Source: Rhodovulum sp. PH10
Lineage (GTDB): Bacteria; Pseudomonadota; Alphaproteobacteria; Rhizobiales; Xanthobacteraceae
NCBI RefSeq assembly: GCF_000293785.1
Contig: NZ_AKZI01000007.1
Location: forward strand, 23,321 to 87,320
Direction of reading: 5' to 3'
Length of the DNA stretch: 64,000 bases
Position 1 is the stretch's first letter; every line of letters starts with the position of its first letter. The position numbers were made by a program, and so were the translations under genes. Positions 55,826-64,000 of this stretch are shown piece after piece. Under the pieces are notes generated by a model. That model was given only the letters and a program-made list of their open reading frames with translations, was not told the DNA's origin and did not search any database.

Positions 55826-57997
55826 TCATGCCGCGGCACGCGAGGCCCGCACGGCGGCCGGCGTCTTGACGAGACGGTCGGCACGGCGCTCGGGGCCGGC
55901 ATAGTTCGGGTCGTCCGCCTCGCGGCGATCCATCGGGCCGGTGCGCACGTTCATCAGGAAGCGTGCGACCTCGTCCTTCAGCTTGTTTCCCTCGACCGCC
56001 AGCATGCCCGCCGACGAGCGCACCTGCTCGGAGGCGGCCTCGGTGGCGTTGGCGCCGCGGCTCACCTCGCCGATGCTCTCCGCCACGCGCGCCGTGCCCT
56101 GCGAGGCGTGCTGGATGTTGCGGGCCACCTCGGAGGTCGCTGCGCCCTGCTGCTCCACCGCCGCGGCGATCGCCGCGGCGATCTCCGAGATGCGGCCGAT
56201 CGTGCCGCCGATCTCCTTGATCGCGCCGACCGAGTCCTGGGTCGCCGCCTGCATGCCGGAAATCTGGGTCGCGATCTCACCCGTCGCTTTCGCGGTCTGG
56301 GCGGCGAGCGCCTTGACCTCCTGCGCCACCACCGCGAACCCCTTGCCGGCCTCGCCGGCCCTGGCCGCTTCGATCGTGGCGTTCAGGGCCAACAAGTTGG
56401 TCTGCTCGGCGATCGCGGTGATCAGCTGCACCACGTCGCCGATCCGCGACGCGGCCTGCGACAGCTCGGCGATCCGCCCGTCGGTGCGCTCGGCCTGCTT
56501 GACCGCCTCGCCGGCGATCCGGGTCGATTCCTGCACCTGCCGGCTGATCTCGTTGACCGAGGAGGTCATCTCGTTGGTGGCGGAGGCGACGTTCTGCACG
56601 TTGGTCGAGGCCTCCTCGGAGGCTTCCGCGACGGTCGAGGAGAGCCTCTGCGTGCCCTCGGCCGTCTTGGTGAGCGAGCCCGCCGCGCTCTCCAGCTCGG
56701 TCGCCGCCGCCGACACCGTCTCGATGATCTCGCCGACCGCCGCCTCGAAGGAGTCGGCGATGCGGTGCACGGCCGCCTGCCGCTCCTTGGCGGCGCGCTC
56801 GTCGGCGGCGCGCTGGTCGGCCTCCATCGCGGCGAGGCGCATCAGATTGTCCTTGAAGGTCTGCGCCGCGCGGGCGTTGTCGCCGACCTCGTCGCGCCGC
56901 GTGACATAGGGGATGTGGACCTCCTTGTCGCCGCCGGCGATCTTCACCAGGACCTCGCCGATCCGCACGATCGGTCGCGAGATCGAGCGGCCGATCAGCC
57001 ACGACAGGAGGACGCCCGCCAGCACGCAGGCGATGCCGGCGATGCCGACGAACGACATGGTCCCGGAGATCGTGTCGGAGGTCGCGTCCTGGATGACGCC
57101 CTGCTCGGCGGCGGCGGCGTCGCGGATCTCGGTGGTGTCCTTGGCGATCGCCTCGGCGCGGCGCGGCATCTCCACGTCGACCTGCGTTCCGATCCGGTCG
57201 TCGAGCGCCATGTACTTCTTGAACCCGTCGAAATACGCCGCCGCATCCTTGCGGATGTCGTCGACGATGCGGACGATCTGCGGATCGGTGTCGCGACCGA
57301 GCGCGGTGAGCGCGGCCTGCAGGTTGGCATAGTCCTGGTCGGCGCGCTTCTCGGCCTCGGTCTCGATCCGGCCGAACGCCTTGCTGACGTTCAGGCGAAT
57401 CAGCAGGAAGCTGCGCATCACCTTTCCGGCGAGCGCGCTCGCACCGGACTCGGAGGGACGCGCATCGGCGAGCTCCAGCAGCGTGCCGAGCTGCTTCGTC
57501 ACCCGGCCGCCGACCGGCCCGAGCACCGTGCGGCGGATCTCGGACTGCTCGTGCTTGAGCGGCACGATGCTCTCGAAGCTGGCGGAATACTCGTCGTAGG
57601 CGCCGGCGATCCGCTGGAGGGTGGCCACGCGCGCGGGCGTCTCGAGCGCGGAGATCACCTCGCCGATGGTCTTCCGCAGCTGCCGCTGACGCTCCACCAC
57701 CGGGTCGGAGTCCTGCTCGACGGTCGCCAGCGTGTACTCGTTGGTCATCCGCCGGACGTCGGCGAAGCCGCGATCGACCTTGCGCACCAGCGTGGCCTCG
57801 TCGACGCTCTGCACGAAGTGGGAGAAGCCGTCGTCGATCGTCCCCAGGCTGTGGTAGGACGCCGCGGCGATCGCCGCCATGATCACCAACACGCAGGCGA
57901 AGCCGAGCATGATTTTCGTGCCGATCGCCCGATCGGCATAAATCGCCCGCAACCCCCGCGGATCCACGACGCCCGCCCCATGCACCGACCCGTTCAT
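55826..57997 (-). CDS. Methyl-accepting chemotaxis protein 3 of 5, extended C-terminus
   Basis: A 723-residue receptor, the longest of the array. TM1 is near 28-47 ([20 protein letters not shown]). The helical sensor spans about 48-300, TM2 near 310-330 ([22 protein letters not shown]), then HAMP, the [20 protein letters not shown] helix shared with receptors 4 and 5, and the signalling tip. In place of the terminal VRAA it reads [29 protein letters not shown] and continues about 35 residues, a basic, disordered tail that could be a tether for methylation enzymes or another partner. GGGAG precedes the ATG. Ligand unknown. Confidence 0.92.
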   Translation of the reverse strand: MNGSVHGAGVVDPRGLRAIYADRAIGTKIMLGFACVLVIMAAIAAASYHSLGTIDDGFSHFVQSVDEATLVRKVDRGFADVRRMTNEYTLATVEQDSDPVVERQRQLRKTIGEVISALETPARVATLQRIAGAYDEYSASFESIVPLKHEQSEIRRTVLGPVGGRVTKQLGTLLELADARPSESGASALAGKVMRSFLLIRLNVSKAFGRIETEAEKRADQDYANLQAALTALGRDTDPQIVRIVDDIRKDAAAYFDGFKKYMALDDRIGTQVDVEMPRRAEAIAKDTTEIRDAAAAEQGVIQDATSDTISGTMSFVGIAGIACVLAGVLLSWLIGRSISRPIVRIGEVLVKIAGGDKEVHIPYVTRRDEVGDNARAAQTFKDNLMRLAAMEADQRAADERAAKERQAAVHRIADSFEAAVGEIIETVSAAATELESAAGSLTKTAEGTQRLSSTVAEASEEASTNVQNVASATNEMTSSVNEISRQVQESTRIAGEAVKQAERTDGRIAELSQAASRIGDVVQLITAIAEQTNLLALNATIEAARAGEAGKGFAVVAQEVKALAAQTAKATGEIATQISGMQAATQDSVGAIKEIGGTIGRISEIAAAIAAAVEQQGAATSEVARNIQHASQGTARVAESIGEVSRGANATEAASEQVRSSAGMLAVEGNKLKDEVARFLMNVRTGPMDRREADDPNYAGPERRADRLVKTPAAVRASRAAA

Positions 57998-58412
57998 GCG
58001 ATTTCTCCCGCAGCAGTGACGGCCCGACCGGCGCCGCGGAGGCATGCGGGAACGCTCCGGCTCCCGCGTCGGGCGGGAGTCGCCGAGCCGTTCGTCCGAA
58101 TGCACGCGATGCCGATCGCAACCGGATCGTGCATTCCATTCAGCGGCAATACGCCTAAATGGAAGTTAAACGGGCCTTCGGTGAGGACGATTACGTAGGT
58201 TTTTCCGGTACTTAAAAACCTCCGTAGAATCATGGAAACCTATTGAGCCCCGCTTCTTTCACCGAGCGAAAATTCGGTCGACAAAGCTCCCGCCGGGTGC
58301 CGGCGGCAACCGCGAATCGGCGTCGAAGGCGCGCACGAAAAAGCGGGCCGCGCTCGCGCGCGACCCGCGTCTGTCTCGCCTCGAGCGGCGCCGATGTTTC
58401 GGGACGCCGAAA
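57998..58412. other. Spacer between chemoreceptors 3 and 4
   Basis: 415 bp containing the terminator of receptor 4 (58338-58368) and an AT-richer segment (58140-58250) with GTTAAA- and CTTAAA-type stretches likely to be the promoter of receptor 3. No gene. Confidence 0.6.
58338..58368 (-). terminator. Intrinsic terminator after chemoreceptor 4
   Basis: On the minus strand GCGGGTCGCGC, loop GCGA, GCGCGGCCCGC (one G-T pair in an 11-bp stem) followed by TTTTT. It lies 45 bp past the stop of receptor 4, so each receptor may be its own transcription unit. Confidence 0.8.
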
Positions 58413-60422
58413 TCAGGCGGCGCGGACGCTGTCCAGGAAGCGGGCGACCTCGAGCTTCAGGCGGTTGCTCTCGCCCGAAAGCGCCTGCGCCGACGACAGC
58501 ACCTGCGCCGAGGCCGAGCCGGTCTCGCCGGTGCCGCGCTCGACCTCGGCGATGGTGCGCGCGACCTCGCTGGTGCCGTTGGCTGCCTGCTGGACGTTGC
58601 GGGCGATCTCGTGGGTCGCCGCCCCCTGCTGCTCGATCGCCGCGGCGATCGACGAGGAGATCTCGGAGATGCGGCCGATGGTGCCGCCGATCTCCTTGAT
58701 CGCCGCGACCGACTCGCCGGTGGCCGCCTGCATGCCGGTGATCTGGGTCGCGATGTCGCCGGTCGCCTTCGCCGTCTGGGCGGCGAGCTGCTTCACCTCC
58801 TGCGCCACCACGGCAAAACCCTTGCCGGCCTCGCCGGCCCTGGCCGCCTCGATGGTCGCGTTCAAGGCGAGCAAGTTGGTCTGGCCGGCGATCGCGGTGA
58901 TCAGCTCGACCACGTCGCCGATCCGGGCGGCCGCCTGCGACAGCGCGACGATGCGGCCGTCGGTCTTCTCCGCCTGGGCGACCGCCTCGCCGGCGATGCG
59001 GGTCGACTCGTTCACCTGGCGCGAGATCTCGGCGATCGAGGAGGTCATCTCGTCGGTCGCCGAGGCGACCCCCTGAACGTTGCTCGAGGCCTGGCTGGAG
59101 GCGGCGGCGACCTCGGTCGACAGCATGCGGGTGGTCTCGGCGGTGCCGGTGAGGGTGCCGGCGGCGGCCTCGAGTTCGGTCGCGGCGGACGACACCGTCT
59201 CGACGATGTGGCCGACCGCCCGCTCGAAATCGTCGGCGAGCTTGCGCATCGCCGCGCGCCGCTCCTCGGCGGAGCTCGCCTCGGTGGCGACGCGCTCGGC
59301 CTCGGCCGCCTGGATGTGCACCAGGTTCTCGCGGAAGGCCTCGGCGGCGCGGGCGTTGTCGCCGACCTCGTCGCGCCGCGCGACATAGGGGATGTCGACC
59401 GCCTGGTTGCCGCGCGACAGCTCGCGCAGCACGCCGGTGATGCGACGGATCGGCTTGGCGATGCCGCGCCCGACCAGGAAGGCGAGCAGCCCGCCGAGCA
59501 GCACGGTCGCGAGGCCCATCGCCTGCTGCATGGTGATGGCGGTCGTCACGGTGGCGGCGGTGGTGGCGTTGGCGGCGGTGAACTCCGCATTCAGCTCGCG
59601 CTGCAGGCTCGCCACCATCGCCTGCAGCCTGACGATCAGCGGCACCATCTCGTAGTCGAACATCGCGTTGCGCCGGTCGGTGCCGGCGACCACGCGCTCG
59701 AAGCTCTCGGCATAGGCGGAGAGCGCCTCCTCGATCGGCGCGATCGCGGTCAAGACGTCGACCGGCAGGTCGCCCTGCTGGATCGCGGTGAGCGCGGCGC
59801 GCGCGCCGGCGAGGCTCTTGCGGAATTTCGCCGCACCGTTGGCGTCGCGGTTGGCGATGGTGCGCCAGTTGTCGACCCTGACGGTCTGCATGTGCTTCTC
59901 GAGCCCGGCGAGCGCGAGCGCCAGCGACTGGCTGTCGCTGCCGCGCGCCGCCGCGATCATCCGCGAGGTGGCGGCCACCAGGGCGTCGCCGCCACCGGTG
60001 AGCGCCATGCGCTCGCCGGCGATCTCCTGGCCTTGCGCGACCAGCGCCTCGCGGTGCTTCTGAAACTCGCCGATGCCCGCCTCGATCTCGCGCAGCACCG
60101 CGCGACGCTCGTCGGACAGCGACGCCTTCACCGCCGTCTCGATCAGCCCGACCGAGCGCTGGGCGGCCTCGGTGCCCTGCTGGATCGCCATGTCGGAGTT
60201 GTCGGCCCGCACCTGCAGGGCGGCGCGCCGCATCACCTCGAGCTCGTGCTCGAGGCCGAGCATGCGGATGGTCGCGTCCGACAGGACGCCCATCGCATCG
60301 GAGGCCCCCTCGATTCGCAGCAGGGCGTAGCTGGTGTAGCCGGCGAGCGCGACGGCGAACGCGAGCGGGATCGCGAAGCCGGCATAAATCCGGCCCGCGA
60401 GACGAAGCGATGGCAAACGCAT
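58413..60422 (-). CDS. Methyl-accepting chemotaxis protein 4 of 5
   Basis: A 669-residue receptor. TM1 lies at about 12-30 ([22 protein letters not shown]). The helical periplasmic sensor (31-310) is unlike those of receptors 1-3; TM2 is [21 protein letters not shown] and [17 protein letters not shown] are followed by the signalling tip [31 protein letters not shown] (Gly in place of the usual Glu at the first position). Ends [13 protein letters not shown] precedes the ATG. Its C-terminal half is very like receptor 5. Confidence 0.92.
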   Translation of the reverse strand: MRLPSLRLAGRIYAGFAIPLAFAVALAGYTSYALLRIEGASDAMGVLSDATIRMLGLEHELEVMRRAALQVRADNSDMAIQQGTEAAQRSVGLIETAVKASLSDERRAVLREIEAGIGEFQKHREALVAQGQEIAGERMALTGGGDALVAATSRMIAAARGSDSQSLALALAGLEKHMQTVRVDNWRTIANRDANGAAKFRKSLAGARAALTAIQQGDLPVDVLTAIAPIEEALSAYAESFERVVAGTDRRNAMFDYEMVPLIVRLQAMVASLQRELNAEFTAANATTAATVTTAITMQQAMGLATVLLGGLLAFLVGRGIAKPIRRITGVLRELSRGNQAVDIPYVARRDEVGDNARAAEAFRENLVHIQAAEAERVATEASSAEERRAAMRKLADDFERAVGHIVETVSSAATELEAAAGTLTGTAETTRMLSTEVAAASSQASSNVQGVASATDEMTSSIAEISRQVNESTRIAGEAVAQAEKTDGRIVALSQAAARIGDVVELITAIAGQTNLLALNATIEAARAGEAGKGFAVVAQEVKQLAAQTAKATGDIATQITGMQAATGESVAAIKEIGGTIGRISEISSSIAAAIEQQGAATHEIARNVQQAANGTSEVARTIAEVERGTGETGSASAQVLSSAQALSGESNRLKLEVARFLDSVRAA

Positions 60423-60578
60423 TGGGAAACTTCCGGGATTGTCGAACGACGGTCCCAGTACGGCGGCGCACTTAAGAGGGCGTGAACGAATTCCCCGGCC
60501 TTTGCCTCGCAACCCGCCCATGCGCGCCGGACGCGGGCACCGGCGGGCGCTGGCGCATCGTGAAAAATTTTTCCCCGC

Positions 60579-62582
60579 TCAGGCGGCCCGGACGGTGCCG
60601 AGGAAGTCGGCGACCTTCTCCTTCAGTCGCGTGCTCTCGCCGGCGAGCGCGCGCGCCGAGGCGAGCACCCGGGCGGAGGCCGAGCCGGTGTCGCCGGCGC
60701 CGCGGCTCACCTCGCCGATGGTCGTCGCGACCTGGGCGGTGCCGCGCGCGGCCTGCTCGACGTTGCGGGCGATCTCGGAGGTCGCCGCCCCCTGCTGCTC
60801 GATCGCCGCGGCGATCGAGGCGGAGATGTCCGACAGGCGACCGATGGTGCCGCCGATCTCCTTGATGGCCGCGACCGAGTCGTGGGTGGCGGACTGCATG
60901 CCGGTGATCTGGGCGGCGATCTCGCCGGTCGCCTTGGAGGTCTGGGTGGCGAGCGCCTTGACCTCGCTCGCGACCACCGCGAAGCCCTTGCCGGCCTCGC
61001 CGGCCCGCGCCGCCTCGATGGTCGCGTTGAGGGCCAGCAAGTTGGTCTGCTCGGCGATCGCGGTGATCAGCTGGACGACGTCGCCGATCCGGGCGGCCGC
61101 CTGCGACAGCTCGGTCACCCGCCCGTCGGTCCGCTCGGCCTGGGCGACCGCCTCCCGGGCGATCCGGCTCGAGTCGTGCACCTGGCGGCTGATCTCCTGC
61201 ACCGAGGCGGTCATCTCGTTGCTGGCGGAGGCGACGCTCTGCACGTTGCCGGAGGCCTGCTCGGAAGCGGCGGCGACCTCGGTCGAAAGCTGCTGGGTGG
61301 TGTCGGCGGTGTGCGACAGCGTGCCGGCCGCGGCCTCGAGCTCGGCCGATGCCGCCGACACCGTCTCGACGATCTCGCCGACCGCCGCCTCGAACTCGCC
61401 GGCGAGGGCGTGCATCGCCTGCTTGCGCTCGGCCGCCGCCTTCTCCTCCAGCGCCGCCTGCTCGGCCTTCATCGCCTCGATGCGCAACAGGTTGTCCTTG
61501 AAGGTCTGCGCCGCGCGGGCATTGTCGCCGACCTCGTCGCGGCGCTCGACATAGGGCACCACCACGCCGGTGTCGCCGGCGGCGAGATCGACCAGCACGG
61601 CGGTGATGCGGCGGATCGGGCGGGCGATCGAGCGGCCGATCAGGACGGCGAGCAGCCCGCCGAGCAGCAGCGCCACGGCGACCAGAACCTGCTGCACCCG
61701 GGTGGTGGTGGCGACGGTGACGTCCGAGGCCTGCTGGGCGGCGATGCGGTCGCGGTTGAGCGAGCCTTGAGCGTCGGCGACCGCCTCCTGGATGGCGACG
61801 ATCTCCGGCACCATCTCCTCGAAATAGAGCTGGTCGCTCTTGGTGAAGGTGCCGGCGACGTGCTCGAAGCCGGCGGCGAAGGCGGCCAGCGTGGCGTTGA
61901 CCGAGGTGAGCGCGGCCATCGTCGCGGGCGGGATGTCGGCCTGCTCGAGCATGGCGCTCGCCTCGTAGGCCGCCTGGATGCCGTGATGGAACGCATCCGC
62001 CGCCTCGGGCACGCGGGTGGCGACGAACCACCAGATGTCGCGCCGCACCCGGTGCAGGTTCTTCTCGAGCTCGGCGACCGCAAGCGCGACCTCCGGATCG
62101 GCGCGGGTGGCCTTGGCCATCGTGGCGAACGCCGCGTCGAGCGCGGCGCCACCGGCGTCGAGCTTCTTGCGCTCGGCCAGCAGATCCTTGCCGAGCACGG
62201 TCAGCTCCTGCCACTTCTCGGCGAACGAATCGAGCGCGACGGCGGACGCCTCGTAGATCTCGCGCCGCTCGACCGAGGTGGACACCGTCACCGCCTCCCG
62301 CACCAGCTTGGACACGCGGGCGAGCAGCGCGTTGGCATCGGTCTCGGCCTCGGTGGAATCGTCGAACTTGTAGCGCAGCGTGGCGCGGCGCAGCGCCTCC
62401 AGGTCCTTGCCGATGTGCAGCGTGCGGATGTCGCTCTCCGACAGCGCGCTCATCGTGTCGACGCTCGACTTGACGGTGACGAGGCCCCAAGTGCCGAACG
62501 CCGCGAGACCGACGGCGAACAGCAGCAGCACCCCGAAGCCGGAATAGATTCGAGTCGACAAGCGGAACTGTGGACGGCGCAT
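60579..62582 (-). CDS. Methyl-accepting chemotaxis protein 5 of 5
   Basis: A 667-residue receptor, first of the array in transcription order. TM1 is [21 protein letters not shown]; the sensor (about 32-310) is helical with [27 protein letters not shown] helices; TM2 is [22 protein letters not shown] and [20 protein letters not shown] precede the signalling tip [31 protein letters not shown]. Ends FLGTVRAA. Closest to receptor 4 in domain lengths, suggesting duplication with sensor drift. A GTTAAGT element lies 43 bp upstream of the start. Confidence 0.92.
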   Translation of the reverse strand: MRRPQFRLSTRIYSGFGVLLLFAVGLAAFGTWGLVTVKSSVDTMSALSESDIRTLHIGKDLEALRRATLRYKFDDSTEAETDANALLARVSKLVREAVTVSTSVERREIYEASAVALDSFAEKWQELTVLGKDLLAERKKLDAGGAALDAAFATMAKATRADPEVALAVAELEKNLHRVRRDIWWFVATRVPEAADAFHHGIQAAYEASAMLEQADIPPATMAALTSVNATLAAFAAGFEHVAGTFTKSDQLYFEEMVPEIVAIQEAVADAQGSLNRDRIAAQQASDVTVATTTRVQQVLVAVALLLGGLLAVLIGRSIARPIRRITAVLVDLAAGDTGVVVPYVERRDEVGDNARAAQTFKDNLLRIEAMKAEQAALEEKAAAERKQAMHALAGEFEAAVGEIVETVSAASAELEAAAGTLSHTADTTQQLSTEVAAASEQASGNVQSVASASNEMTASVQEISRQVHDSSRIAREAVAQAERTDGRVTELSQAAARIGDVVQLITAIAEQTNLLALNATIEAARAGEAGKGFAVVASEVKALATQTSKATGEIAAQITGMQSATHDSVAAIKEIGGTIGRLSDISASIAAAIEQQGAATSEIARNVEQAARGTAQVATTIGEVSRGAGDTGSASARVLASARALAGESTRLKEKVADFLGTVRAA

Positions 62583-63103
62583 GATGATCGATTCCCGGTT
62601 TGCTGCAGTTCTACCCGGTGGGGACTTAACAAGATCGCAACCGGCGGCACCGCCGTACCGAATCAGGGTGATTACCTAGCGAAATCGCACGACACGGTGA
62701 AAAGCCACGGCCGGAATCGTACGCGGCGACTTTCCCGCGCGACGGGGATTTGCGAATTGTGACGAAGATTGGCGACTCCGTACGGAATCATACTTAGAGC
62801 AACGATCGAACCCCGCATTCACCCGAAGCGACCAAGAGGGCGAGCCGCTCGGGCGGCTCGTCGGCCGAGTCGCAACCGGCGACCGATCCTTCCCTTCGTC
62901 CGGCCCGGTACGGTTGTGGCGACCGTCCCTGCTTCTGTCCGATTTACTACCGAACGGTTAGCCAGATCATGCAAAAAATGCTTCAATCTAGTGGAGTGTA
63001 GTTACGTAAGAACTTAAAGGTACTTGTCAAATCGAGCAGCGTTAGAATAATTCGAGCGGCTTGCTCGGGCACATCCCTGCCTCCCGACGAAGAAGCTGAG
63101 TTG
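62583..63103. other. Divergent promoter region, chemoreceptors versus PAS-LuxR gene
   Basis: 520 bp with no gene. AT content rises at 62940-63050, where TTACGTAA (63002-63009), a perfect 8-bp palindrome, and CTTAAAGG occur. The left part holds the receptor 5 promoter candidate (62625-62630). No confident sigma-70 pair was assigned. Confidence 0.5.
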
Positions 63104-63955
63104 ATGATCTATAATCTCGGACCACAGAGTTCACCCCCCGCGGGCGGGAGCGTGGACCGGTCTCCACCTTCGCACGAGTGGTCCATCGCGGCTTTCGAGC
63201 GCCCGTTCGGCGACGCCGCGGTGCATGCCGTGATCCTCGACGGCAGCGGCGTCATCCTCGCCGTGAACGAAGGATGGAAGAAATTCGCCGATCGCGCGAG
63301 CCTCGACCTGCCCGACCACGGCGTCGGCCAGAACTACCTCCAGCACTGCGCCTTCGCGGACGCGCAGTCGGCTCACATCATCGGCGCCGTCACCCAGCTC
63401 CTGCGCGGGCGCGCCGACGCCGTGTCGTTCTTCTATCCGTGCCACGGACCGGACGAGCCGCGCTGGTTCCTGCTGCTCGGCTTTCCGTATCGCGTCGGCG
63501 AGGCGCGCGCGGTGCTGCTGCACGTCGAGATCACCCGCATGATGCCGGACAAGCGCGACCCGGTGATCCTCAAGGACGAGGTGGCGAGCGCGTCGGTCGA
63601 TGCGCGGCTCGAGCGGGTGATGGAGAAGATCGAGCGGTCGCTGCGGGCCAACGCGGCCGCCGCCAAGCCGCCGGAGCCGGACGAGCCGCCGGTAGACGGC
63701 GCCGGTCCGGCCGGTCCCGCCGCCATGCCCGGCGAGCCGAAGGCGATCGGCCTGCCGGTCGCCCTCAGCCGGCGCCAGCGCGAGGTCCTCGAGCTGATGG
63801 CGAAAGGCTTGAGCAACATCGAGATCGGCCGCCGCCTGGCGATCTCGCCGAACACCGTGAAGATCCACGTCTCCGGCATCCTCGCCCGGCTCGGCGTGCC
63901 GAACCGCGCCCAGGCGATCCACTGGACGCTCACCCGTTTGCGCGACGAGCGCTGA
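63104..63955 (+). CDS. PAS-like sensor with LuxR-type DNA-binding domain
   Basis: A 283-residue regulator. Residues about 25-150 look like a PAS-type sensor (AAVHAVILDGSGVILAVNEGWKKFADR, then FYPCHGPDEPRWFLLLGFPYR). After a Pro-rich linker comes a LuxR/GerE HTH: ALSRRQREVLELMAKGLSNIEIGRRLAISPNTVKIHVSGILARLGVPNRAQAI. There is no receiver domain, so it is a direct ligand- or redox-sensing regulator, not a two-component partner. ATG 63104 follows a TTG at 63101 which is an alternative. It is divergent from the chemoreceptor array and could regulate it. Confidence 0.85.
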   Translation: MIYNLGPQSSPPAGGSVDRSPPSHEWSIAAFERPFGDAAVHAVILDGSGVILAVNEGWKKFADRASLDLPDHGVGQNYLQHCAFADAQSAHIIGAVTQLLRGRADAVSFFYPCHGPDEPRWFLLLGFPYRVGEARAVLLHVEITRMMPDKRDPVILKDEVASASVDARLERVMEKIERSLRANAAAAKPPEPDEPPVDGAGPAGPAAMPGEPKAIGLPVALSRRQREVLELMAKGLSNIEIGRRLAISPNTVKIHVSGILARLGVPNRAQAIHWTLTRLRDER

Positions 63956-64000
63956 GAGCCCGTTTGGGAACTCCGACGGGGCTGCGCCGGAGCCGCTTTC

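Noticed and set aside
52000..62000. Repeated near-identical DNA blocks read as a mobile element or segmental repeat
   Set aside because: The blocks encode the conserved signalling tip of the five chemoreceptors, so homology of genes explains them.

Overview
The window is high-GC DNA (roughly 70% by eye) from an alphaproteobacterium of the order Hyphomicrobiales (Rhizobiales). Supporting signs are the fixLJ/fixK oxygen-sensing set, the infC-rpmI-rplT-pheS-pheT order, two kinds of palindromic intergenic repeat familiar from Bradyrhizobium/Rhodopseudomonas-type genomes, and a large block of chemoreceptors ending in the FLxxVRAA tail usual in that group. A facultatively anaerobic, metabolically flexible relative of Rhodoplanes, Rhodopseudomonas or Bradyrhizobium fits. 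The genus is an inference. There is no clear prophage, insertion sequence, CRISPR array, rRNA or tRNA.

Layout. 1-7.1 kb: edge of a response regulator, a membrane-anchored methyltransferase, an oligoendopeptidase F tightly coupled to two small TIR-domain genes, a PHA-synthase/depolymerase-like hydrolase and an ABC1/UbiB-type kinase. 7.2-16.5 kb: a molybdenum-centred region with a DUF2478 protein, a NitT/TauT-type ABC transporter, a molbindin, ModD, a free-standing ModC-type TOBE protein, an HTH-only ModE and a YqeB-like molybdenum-hydroxylase accessory protein, then the 5-oxoprolinase genes pxpA and pxpC. Four related inverted repeats (TATC/GATA-type half-sites) suggest one ModE-type regulon. 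17.2-21.1 kb: a four-gene molybdenum hydroxylase (FAD, 2Fe-2S and a large subunit split in two, in the order known for nicotinate dehydrogenase ndhFSLM) ending in a strong terminator.

21.2-30 kb: a MarR regulator, a complete branched-chain-type ABC transporter (liv-like) led by a metal-binding M24 peptidase, and a divergent GntR/FCD regulator with a 21-bp tandem repeat between them. 30.4-34.4 kb: a flavin reductase and a tandem glycine riboswitch in front of a lone gcvP. 34.6-40.6 kb: the translation operon infC-rpmI-rplT-pheS-pheT, with an unusual two-gene insert between pheS and pheT (a 98-residue acidic protein and a HEPN/UPF0332-like protein), all joined by ATGA overlaps. infC has a well-placed AUU start.

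40.8-51.7 kb: a GT4 glycosyltransferase, a serine hydrolase, an AAC(2')-like acetyltransferase, purH, a double UspA protein, a FixK-type regulator, haem-PAS kinase FixL with FixJ, and an SPFH/NfeD membrane pair. 51.7-62.6 kb: five consecutive chemoreceptors on the minus strand with different sensor regions and nearly identical signalling ends. 63.1-64 kb: a PAS-LuxR regulator transcribed away from them.

The strongest leads are the HEPN cassette inside pheST, the molybdenum regulon with an unorthodox transporter and split ModE/ModC parts, the ndhFSLM-like hydroxylase, and the peptidase-TIR-TIR operon.
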